Assembly: GCA_902373525.1 (NCBI GenBank)
Contig: CABKMN010000127.1
Span: 1-6,855 of the forward strand
Direction of reading: 5' to 3'
Origin: an uncultured Bilophila sp.
GTDB taxonomy: Bacteria > Desulfobacterota > Desulfovibrionia > Desulfovibrionales > Desulfovibrionaceae
DNA length: 6,855 bases
Part shown: positions 1 to 5,143 of the stretch, piece by piece
Layout: each line of letters starts with the position of its first letter
Position numbering within the stretch: position 1 is the stretch's first letter
Position numbers and translations under genes: made by a program
Notes under the pieces: generated by a model
Told to the model about the DNA's origin: nothing
Seen by the model: the letters and a program-made list of their open reading frames with translations, nothing else
Databases searched by the model: none

Positions 1-59
1 GCCCCCGGCGCCCCCTCCTCTCCTCTTCCCAAGACGTTCGGCCTTATCGAATCCCTGTT

Positions 60-106
60 CGCGGCTTTCTCCGTCGGCGTCGTCCGAGGGGGAAAGCCGC
101 GTTTTT
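60..106 (+). terminator. Rho-independent terminator of an upstream gene
   Basis: A perfect 10-bp inverted repeat (arm 60-69 CGCGGCTTTC, arm 92-101 GAAAGCCGCG) is followed directly by a T-run at 102-106. The stem can extend inward through a G-T wobble (70/91) and two C-G pairs (71/90, 72/89), and TCGG 74-77 can pair with CCGA 84-87. This is the classic GC stem plus U-tract arrangement for + strand transcription. It probably ends a gene lying before the window. Bases 1-59 are open in all three + frames, but nothing there is recognisable as a protein end. Confidence 0.72.
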
Positions 107-423
107 GTCGGAAGAGGAAATGTCATGAAAAAACATCCAGGTCCATTGATTTGAAACGAAGGAATATTTTTAAGGTATTGGTATGAAATTGTTTGAGAAG
201 AACGGGACAGGAAAAACAATACGCGGCGGGTCCGTTTTCGCGTAGCATGGCATGCGGTCGGAGGATGAACGACGCGGGGCCGGAATCCGTTTGACGGAAA
301 GAAGAGTATTCGGGCGCTGACGAAAATATTTTTCCCGGAGTGTAACAAATCGGGCTTCACCGGCACACTCAGGATATACAGGGGCTTTTCCCGCGCCCGT
401 TCCGCGTAAGGCGGGACGGAGCC
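107..423. other. Non-coding leader upstream of the sigma-factor gene
   Basis: This stretch of about 317 bases contains no gene I can support. It holds an AT-rich patch at about 145-195, in contrast to its GC-rich surroundings. It also has a nine-codon start-to-stop mini-frame with a Shine-Dalgarno-like sequence (125-154), a small hairpin TCCGT-ttg-ACGGA at 286-298, a near-palindromic GCATG-g-CATGC at 245-255, and an inverted repeat GAGTGT/ACACTC at 338-343 and 365-370. A reverse-strand frame across 170-430 has no recognisable protein features and no ribosome-binding site I can see, so I do not call it. Confidence 0.5.
146..174 (+). promoter_or_regulatory. Possible sigma-70-like promoter for the sigma/anti-sigma cassette
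   Basis: TTGATT at 146-151 (4 of 6 matches to TTGACA) is separated by 17 bases from TTTAAG at 169-174 (4 of 6 matches to TATAAT), within the only clearly AT-rich patch before the sigma gene. An overlapping TTGAAA at 151-156 is an alternative -35, but its spacing to any -10-like hexamer is poor. Transcription from here would give a leader of roughly 260 bases. The matches are weak and could be coincidental. An ECF-type promoter elsewhere in the leader is equally possible. Confidence 0.25.
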
Positions 424-444
424 ATGTCAAAAGGACGAGAGTTC

Positions 445-1023
445 ATGAAGGATGCGGGCGAAGCCGCCTTGCGGGCCGTGCTGGACGGCGACACGGAAGC
501 GTTCCGGGACGTTCTGCGGCTTTACGGGCCGCGCGTGCAGCGCCTCGTCGCGGCGCACGTTCTGCCGCACGAAGTGCCGGAGGTGGCGCAGGAAACCTTT
601 GTGCGCGCCTACGGAAGCCTGCGGTCCTACCGGGGGCGTTCCTTTGAACGCTGGCTGGCGACCATCGCCTTGCGCTGCTGTTACGAGCGGCTACGCGAGC
701 GGTACAGGCCGGAGGAAACGTTCAGCTCCCTGTCCGCCGACGAGGAGAGCCCGGAGGAAGGGCTGACCGACCGGGCGTCGCTCCGTCTCTACGAAGAGGA
801 AAGCGCGCGCCGGGACCTCCGGGAAAACCTCGAAGCCGCCCTGCGGCATCTGGAGCCGAAGGATCGCATGCTGCTGACGCTGACGTTTCTGGAAGGGCAT
901 TCCGTCGCGGAAACGGCGGCCATGATGGAAATGAGCGAAATCAACGTCCGGGTCCGGGTTCACCGGAGCAAGGCGCGCCTGCGCCAACTGCTCGGCCCGG
1001 ACGACCTCGGGAGGACGAAATGA
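445..1023 (+). CDS. ECF-family RNA polymerase sigma factor
   Basis: This encodes a sigma-70 family factor of the two-domain ECF class (192 residues from this start), which directs RNA polymerase to a small stress regulon. Region 2 spans about residues 14-84. It includes a DLVQETF-like segment (EVAQETFVRAYGSL, about 45-59) and the DNA-melting/-10 part SYRGRSFERWLATIALRC. Region 4 spans about 129-183, ending in a helix-turn-helix (HSVAETAAMMEMSEINVRVRVHRSKARL) that should read the -35 element. Regions 1.1 and 3 are absent, as expected for ECF factors. I prefer the ATG at 445, preceded by AAAAGGACGAG at suitable spacing. An in-frame ATG at 424 would add seven residues (MSKGREF) and has a GGGACGGAG just upstream. 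The stop overlaps the next gene by 4 bp (ATGA), so the two are translationally coupled. The downstream membrane proteins suggest a CnrH-like role. The exact ECF group and target genes are not visible from sequence. Confidence 0.93.
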   Translation: MKDAGEAALRAVLDGDTEAFRDVLRLYGPRVQRLVAAHVLPHEVPEVAQETFVRAYGSLRSYRGRSFERWLATIALRCCYERLRERYRPEETFSSLSADEESPEEGLTDRASLRLYEEESARRDLRENLEAALRHLEPKDRMLLTLTFLEGHSVAETAAMMEMSEINVRVRVHRSKARLRQLLGPDDLGRTK

Positions 1024-1361
1024 GCCTGATGCAGAAGCTGATACGGGCCGTGTCCGGCGACAGGGACGCGGCGGGCGGCGACCCGCTGGAAGCGGCGCGC
1101 CGGTGCTGGATCGCGGGAAAGCCCGACCTGCCTCCTCTCGGGGAGGACTGGGAGGAGCGGGTGATGTTCGCCGTCCGGGCCCGCTCCGTACGGGACCCCG
1201 AAGTGCCCGACTGGCTGGCGGAACGCTTCCGGCCCCTTGCGCTGGCGAACGTCGCCATTATCCTTTGTACGCTGCTGCTGTTCTGGCACGCCGGGGACCC
1301 GACCCCGGCCCTTGCCGACTACGAGCAGAGCGCCGTTTCCAGCTACGAGGTGTTTTTCTGA
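1020..1361 (+). CDS. Small single-pass membrane protein, probable anti-sigma factor
   Basis: This 113-residue protein has a cytoplasmic-type N-terminal part (about 1-71, rich in Arg, Asp, Glu and Trp), one hydrophobic segment at about 72-89 (PLALANVAIILCTLLLFW) and a short tail of about 24 residues after it, presumably periplasmic. That topology and size match CnrY-type anti-sigma factors, which hold an ECF sigma factor at the membrane. It lacks the HxxxCxxC zinc motif of ZAS anti-sigma factors; the only cysteines are C29 and C83. The start overlaps the sigma stop by 4 bp and its own stop overlaps the next start by 1 bp, so the three genes are almost certainly co-transcribed and coupled. The assignment rests on position, size and topology; I see no diagnostic family motif. 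An accessory membrane protein of unknown role is the alternative. Confidence 0.68.
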   Translation: MSLMQKLIRAVSGDRDAAGGDPLEAARRCWIAGKPDLPPLGEDWEERVMFAVRARSVRDPEVPDWLAERFRPLALANVAIILCTLLLFWHAGDPTPALADYEQSAVSSYEVFF

Positions 1362-1756
1362 TGCGTACCCGCCTTAAGAGCCTGTTGGCCCTCGCCCTGA
1401 CCTTCGTTGCGGGGTGCCTCGTCGGCGTGACCGTCGCCGTCAGCCAGCCCGGCTGGTTCAGGAGCTTCCGGCAGCCCCCCGGACCGGAGCGCGCCGTGGA
1501 CCATCTGACGGGCATGCTGGACCTCTCCCCGGAACAACGGAAACGGGTCCGGGAGGTCTTCGTCCGGCTCCATCCCCAGTTCGTAAAGGAATCCGAGCGG
1601 GCGCGGGCGTTTCGGAAGGAGTTCATGATCCAGCACTTCAACGAAATGGCCCCCATCCTCGACGAACGCCAGAAGGCCGTGGCCCGGGAATTCCTGGACA
1701 ACCATCTGAGTAAGCATCGAAACAAGGACGTCATGCCGCCTCCCCCACAGGAATAA
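1361..1756 (+). CDS. Membrane-anchored periplasmic sensor/chaperone-like protein (Spy/CpxP/CnrX-like)
   Basis: The protein has 131 residues. A basic N-terminus (R2, R4, K6) precedes a hydrophobic segment at about 7-28, then a charged, mostly helical domain. Two LTxxQ-like motifs sit at the starts of helices: LDLSPEQRKRVREVF (about 53-67) and PILDERQKAVAREFL (about 98-112). Paired motifs of this type are typical of the Spy/CpxP chaperones and of the related heavy-metal-resistance/CnrX sensor family (established knowledge). VAGC at 16-19 fits a lipobox, but the hydrophobic stretch continues past C19, so an uncleaved anchor is at least as likely. The histidines (48, 71, 92, 115, 119) are scattered, with no HxxxH-type cluster. 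The start is the ATG overlapping the previous stop (TGATG). By context it should sense an envelope signal and control the anti-sigma factor, as CnrX does. It could instead be a plain periplasmic chaperone. Confidence 0.78.
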   Translation: MRTRLKSLLALALTFVAGCLVGVTVAVSQPGWFRSFRQPPGPERAVDHLTGMLDLSPEQRKRVREVFVRLHPQFVKESERARAFRKEFMIQHFNEMAPILDERQKAVAREFLDNHLSKHRNKDVMPPPPQE

Positions 1757-1879
1757 GGGATAGCGGATTGTTCCCTTCCGGCGCGCCGTTCGGCAGGACA
1801 AGCCGAAAGACGAGGCGACGAGCGGCCCGCGCAACGCGGCGCGGAGGCTGCCGGAGGCCGCGTTCTTCGGCGGGATGAA

Positions 1880-1906
1880 CCTTTGAAAGATGAAACGTTT
1901 CAAAGG
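1880..1906. promoter_or_regulatory. Nested palindrome upstream of macA, possible operator
   Basis: CCTTTGAAA (1880-1888) and TTTCAAAGG (1898-1906) form a perfect 9-bp inverted repeat. Inside it, TGAAACGTTTCA (1891-1902) is a perfect 12-bp palindrome with central CG. LacI-family regulators bind CG-centred palindromes of this kind, and the Cra/FruR consensus is very close to this one (established knowledge). TGAAAC is also a common -35 word for ECF sigma factors, and TGAAC (1876-1880) lies 15 bases before CGTT (1896-1899), an ECF-promoter-like pair. Which reading applies, if any, cannot be decided from sequence. Confidence 0.42.
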
Positions 1907-1940
1907 GAATCCGCGCCCGGACGCGCCGGAAGATTCCACA

Positions 1941-1990
1941 CCGCCGACAGGCGGCATAACACGCTCCCACGGAGCGCTTTCCATCGGAAA
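1941..1990 (+). promoter_or_regulatory. Three consecutive hairpins in the macA leader, the last covering the RBS
   Basis: Three perfect short inverted repeats follow one another: CCGCC-gaca-GGCGG (1941-1954), CGCTCC-cac-GGAGCG (1962-1976) and TTTCC-atc-GGAAA (1978-1990). GGAAA at 1986-1990 is the best Shine-Dalgarno candidate for the ATG at 1996, so the third stem would sequester it. In RNA this could restrain macA translation or act as a switch. The stems are short (5-6 bp) and small hairpins arise easily in GC-rich DNA, so function is inferred only. Confidence 0.35.
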
Positions 1991-1995
1991 CGTTG

Positions 1996-3204
1996 ATGAA
2001 AAAGAAACTGTTCCTCATCGCGGCGCTCGTCGTCGCCGCAGCCGCCGTCGTCTGGTACGCGCTCCGCGCCGATCAGGGCGACGGCATCGCCTACCTGACG
2101 GAACCCGTGATCACCGGCGGCCTCGTAAAGACCGTCAACGCCACGGGCGAAGTCGGAGCCGTCCAACTGGTCAGCGTCGGCGCGCAGGTCGGCGGGCAGA
2201 TCAAGAAACTGCACGTCGTCCTCGGGCAGGACGTGAAAAAAGGCGATCTCATCGCCGAAATCGATTCGGTGCCCCAGCTCAACCAGCTCGAAACGGACAA
2301 GGCCAAGCTCGAATCCTACACATCGCAGCTCGCCGCCAAGAAGGTCGCCCTCAAAATCGCCAAGACCAAATACGACCGCGAACTTCAGCTCAAGAAACGC
2401 GACGCCTCCTCGAAGGAAAGCCTTGAGGACGCGGAGAACGCCTACGCCCTCGCCAAGGCCGAAGTGACCGAACTCGAATCCCTGATCCGGCAGAGCCGGA
2501 TCGCCGTGAACACGGACGAGGTCAACCTCGGCTATACCCGCATCACCGCGCCGCTCGACGGGACCATCGTGTCCGTGCCCGTGGACGAGGGCCAGACGGT
2601 CAACGCCAACCAGACCACGCCGACCATCGTGCAGATCGCGGACCTCGACAAGATGGAACTCAAGATCGAAATCTCCGAGGGCGACATCACCGCCGTGAAG
2701 CCCGGCATGCCCATCCGGTACACCATCCTGTCCGATCCCGAGACGGTCTACGACGCCATCCTGACCTCCATCGACCCCGGCCTGACCACGCTCACGGACG
2801 GCAGCTACAAGACGACCTCATCCACGGGGAGTTCGGCCTCCTCATCGGCCTCCTCGTCCTCGAACAACGCGGTGTATTATTACGGCAAGGCGCTCATCGA
2901 CAACAAGGGCGGGCCACTCCGCATCGGCATGACCACCCAGACCATGATCACCGTCGCCAATGCGGAAAACGCCCTCCTCGCCCCGGTCGTCGCCGTGACC
3001 GCGCGGGACGGGAAAAAATACGTTCGCGTGCTCAACGCCGCCGGACAGCCCGAGGAACGAGAAGTCACCACCGGCCTCTCCGACGGCATCCATATCCAAA
3101 TCCTTTCCGGACTCAAGGCGGGGGACGACGTGATCACGGCCCAACTGACCCAGAAGGAACGCGACGCCGAGCTGAAACAGCGCCATCGGGGACCGCGCCT
3201 ATGA
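1996..3204 (+). CDS. macA: MacA-like periplasmic membrane-fusion protein (efflux adaptor)
   Basis: This 402-residue HlyD/AcrA-family adaptor bridges the MacB transporter and the outer-membrane channel. In order: a short basic start and N-terminal membrane anchor (about 4-22); the first half of the lipoyl domain (about 50-92, VGAQVGGQIKKLHV, GQDVKKGDLIAEID); an alpha-helical hairpin (about 93-172); the second lipoyl half (GYTRITAPLDGTIVS, about 179-193); a beta-barrel (about 212-320); and the membrane-proximal domain (about 320-385, REVTTGLSDG, GLKAGDDVI). The VGAQVGGQ and NLGYTRITAPLDG segments and YYYGKALIDNKGGPLRIGM closely match E. coli MacA as I recall it. An oddity is the Ser-rich stretch at about 275-289, where E. 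coli MacA has only a short link. I chose ATG 1996; TTG at 1993 is a less likely alternative. The stop overlaps macB by 4 bp. Function follows from family and neighbours; the substrate is unknown. Confidence 0.93.
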   Translation: MKKKLFLIAALVVAAAAVVWYALRADQGDGIAYLTEPVITGGLVKTVNATGEVGAVQLVSVGAQVGGQIKKLHVVLGQDVKKGDLIAEIDSVPQLNQLETDKAKLESYTSQLAAKKVALKIAKTKYDRELQLKKRDASSKESLEDAENAYALAKAEVTELESLIRQSRIAVNTDEVNLGYTRITAPLDGTIVSVPVDEGQTVNANQTTPTIVQIADLDKMELKIEISEGDITAVKPGMPIRYTILSDPETVYDAILTSIDPGLTTLTDGSYKTTSSTGSSASSSASSSSNNAVYYYGKALIDNKGGPLRIGMTTQTMITVANAENALLAPVVAVTARDGKKYVRVLNAAGQPEEREVTTGLSDGIHIQILSGLKAGDDVITAQLTQKERDAELKQRHRGPRL

Positions 3205-5141
3205 ACATCATTGAAGCCGAAGGCCTCAACAAGTTCTACGGGAGCGGACAGAACCGCGTCCATGTGCTCAAGGACGTGACCTTCTCCGTGGCCGAGGGCG
3301 ATTTCGTCGCCATCATCGGGCAGTCCGGCTCCGGCAAGTCCACGCTCATGAACATCCTCGGCTGTCTCGACACCCAGTCCTCCGGCGTCTGCCGCATCGA
3401 CGGCGTGGACATCGGGACGCTGGACGGCGACGGGCTCGCGGAACTGCGGGGCAAGCGCATCGGGTTCATCTTCCAGCGCTACAACCTCCTGTCCACGCTG
3501 TCCGCCACGGAAAACGTCGCGCTCCCGGCGATCTACGCCGGAGCCGACCGCAAGACGCGTCTGGAACGCGCTAGGGAACTGCTCACGGACCTCGGGCTGG
3601 ACGACAAGCTGGAGAACCGGCCCAACGAACTGTCCGGCGGCCAGCAGCAACGCGTGTCCATCGCCCGCGCGCTCATGAACGGCGGCAGCATCATCCTCGC
3701 CGACGAACCCACGGGCGCGCTGGACTCCAAAAGCGGCGAAAACGTCATGGACATCCTCACGGAGCTCAACCGGCGGGGCCACACCATCATCGTCGTGACC
3801 CACGACCACCACATCGCGGGGTTCGCCAGCCGGATCATTGAGATCAAGGACGGCGCGATCATTTCCGACACCCGGAGCCGTCCCCTCAAACCCGCCCCGG
3901 AACGCGAGGAACGCACGGCCTCCCGGCCCTCGCTCCTGTTCCGCAAGGATCAGTTCGTCGAGGCGTTCAAGATGTCGGTGCAGGCCATCCTCGCGCACAA
4001 GATGCGCTCCGTGCTGACCATGCTCGGGATCATCATCGGCATCGCCTCGGTGGTGTCCGTGGTGGCGCTCGGGCGGGGATCGCAGGCCAAAATCATCGCG
4101 GACATCAGCTCGATGGGCACGAACACCATCAACGTCTATCCCGGCAAGGGCTTCGGGGACCGCAAATCGGACAAGGTCAAGACCCTCACGGTCGCGGACT
4201 CCGAAATCCTCGGCAAACAGAGCTACATCGCCAGCGCCACGCCCAGCACAGCGACCACCGGCACGCTGGTCTACCGCAACATCTCGGTCAACGCGCAGCT
4301 CAGCGGCGTGGGCGAACAGTATTTCGACGTGAAGGGGCTCAAGCCCGCGATGGGGCGTTTCTTCAACGCCGACGACGTGAAGGCCAACGCCTCCTACGTG
4401 GTCATCGACGACAACACGTGGAAGAAGCTGTTCCCCGAGGGCGGCGATCCGGTGGGCAAGGTGCTGCTGTTCAACCGCCAGCCGCTCGAAATCATCGCCG
4501 TGGCCGAAAAGCAGGACACCGTGTTCGGCCCCACGGACACGCTCAACCTGTGGGCCCCGTACACCACGGTCATGCGCAAGATCACCGGGCAGAAGCACAT
4601 CTCGTCGGTCATCGTCAAGGTGAAGGACAGCGTGATGCCGCTCATGGCGGAAAAGAACCTCACCGCCCTGCTCACGGCCCGGCACGGCAAGGAGGACTTC
4701 TTCACCGTGAATACGGACAGCATCAAGAAGACCATCGAAAACACCACCGGCACGATGGCCCTGCTCATCTCCGGCATCGCGCTGATCTCGCTGGTCGTGG
4801 GCGGCATCGGGGTCATGAACATCATGCTGGTGTCGGTCACGGAGCGCACTCGGGAAATCGGGCTGCGCATGGCCATCGGCGCGAAACAGGGCAACATCAT
4901 GGAACAGTTCCTGATCGAGGCCGTGCTCATCTGCGTCATCGGCGGCGCGCTCGGCATCGCCCTTTCGTACGCCATCGGCATCGTCTTCGGCCTGCTCGTC
5001 ACCAACTTCGCCATGTCCTATTCCGCCGGGTCCATGCTGCTGGCGCTGGTCTGCTCGTCGGCCATCGGCATCGTCTTCGGCTTCATGCCCGCGCGGAACG
5101 CCTCCCGCCTCAACCCCATCGAAGCGCTTTCAAGGGAATGA
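3201..5141 (+). CDS. macB: MacB-like ABC transporter (fused ATPase and permease)
   Basis: At 646 residues this is almost the same length as E. coli MacB. The N-terminal ATPase has Walker A GQSGSGKST (40-48), Q-loop IFQRYNLL with Q92, signature LSGGQQQ (144-150), Walker B ILADEP with D168/E169, and the switch histidine H201 (VTHDHH). All catalytic residues are intact. After a linker of about 40 residues comes the FtsX-type permease: TM1 about 271-292, a large periplasmic domain to about 515, then TM2 about 519-545, TM3 about 570-600 and TM4 about 612-630, ending in the typical NPIEALSRE tail. MacB proteins work as dimers that use ATP to drive substrates from the periplasm through MacA and a TolC-like channel by mechanotransmission (established knowledge). 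Known substrates include macrolides and peptides. The substrate here cannot be read from sequence. The start overlaps macA (ATGA), so translation is coupled. Confidence 0.96.
   Translation: MNIIEAEGLNKFYGSGQNRVHVLKDVTFSVAEGDFVAIIGQSGSGKSTLMNILGCLDTQSSGVCRIDGVDIGTLDGDGLAELRGKRIGFIFQRYNLLSTLSATENVALPAIYAGADRKTRLERARELLTDLGLDDKLENRPNELSGGQQQRVSIARALMNGGSIILADEPTGALDSKSGENVMDILTELNRRGHTIIVVTHDHHIAGFASRIIEIKDGAIISDTRSRPLKPAPEREERTASRPSLLFRKDQFVEAFKMSVQAILAHKMRSVLTMLGIIIGIASVVSVVALGRGSQAKIIADISSMGTNTINVYPGKGFGDRKSDKVKTLTVADSEILGKQSYIASATPSTATTGTLVYRNISVNAQLSGVGEQYFDVKGLKPAMGRFFNADDVKANASYVVIDDNTWKKLFPEGGDPVGKVLLFNRQPLEIIAVAEKQDTVFGPTDTLNLWAPYTTVMRKITGQKHISSVIVKVKDSVMPLMAEKNLTALLTARHGKEDFFTVNTDSIKKTIENTTGTMALLISGIALISLVVGGIGVMNIMLVSVTERTREIGLRMAIGAKQGNIMEQFLIEAVLICVIGGALGIALSYAIGIVFGLLVTNFAMSYSAGSMLLALVCSSAIGIVFGFMPARNASRLNPIEALSRE
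4971..5081 (+). repeat. Exact 21-bp direct repeat inside macB
   Basis: The same 21 bases occur at 4971-4991 and 5061-5081, 90 bp apart and in the same reading frame. Each copy encodes AIGIVFG, one within TM3 and one within TM4 of MacB. Recombination between the copies would delete exactly 30 codons without a frameshift. It may simply reflect similar hydrophobic segments combined with strong codon bias. Confidence 0.6.
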
Positions 5142-5143
5142 CC

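Larger units (their letters stand above)
1757..1995. other. Intergenic region between sensor gene and macA, rich in inverted repeats
   Basis: These 239 bases hold no supported gene. An ATG at 1890 opens a frame, but it runs out of frame through macA and encodes low-complexity Arg-rich sequence. Possible stem-loops are TTCGGC/GCCGAA (1789-1794, 1802-1807) and CCGCGC/GCGCGG (1827-1832, 1839-1844). Neither is followed by a T-run, so I see no clear terminator separating the regulatory cassette from the pump genes. The second half carries the symmetric elements listed separately. The region could be a promoter/operator for the pump genes, a transcribed leader within one long operon, or both. Confidence 0.6.

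Noticed and set aside
170..430. Reverse-strand frame of 86 codons before the sigma gene
   Set aside because: No ribosome-binding site or recognisable protein features. It covers the AT-rich patch and leader expected to be regulatory.
1103..1360. N-terminal extension of the periplasmic sensor frame
   Set aside because: It is an out-of-frame reading of the anti-sigma gene. The ATG at 1361 directly precedes a proper signal-anchor sequence and overlaps the previous stop.
152..1897. Shared TGAAACG word before the sigma gene (152-158) and before macA (1891-1897) as a common ECF -35 element
   Set aside because: No common -10 element is found at 16-17 bases from both copies, so a shared promoter is not supported by sequence alone.
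1890..2426. Arg-rich open frame starting in the intergenic gap
   Set aside because: It runs mostly through macA in another frame, has no recognisable features, and starts inside the palindrome without a ribosome-binding site.
2880..4685. A 601-codon open frame on the - strand opposite macA/macB
   Set aside because: It is antisense to two genes with intact family motifs. Its translation is low-complexity, His/Asp/Arg/Gly-rich sequence with no recognisable domain, as expected from the complement of strongly GC3-biased genes.
4418..5137. Extended N-terminal part of the open frame that leads into the channel gene
   Set aside because: It overlaps macB out of frame and is His/Arg/Gly-rich. The lipoprotein signal peptide starting at 5144 marks the true start.
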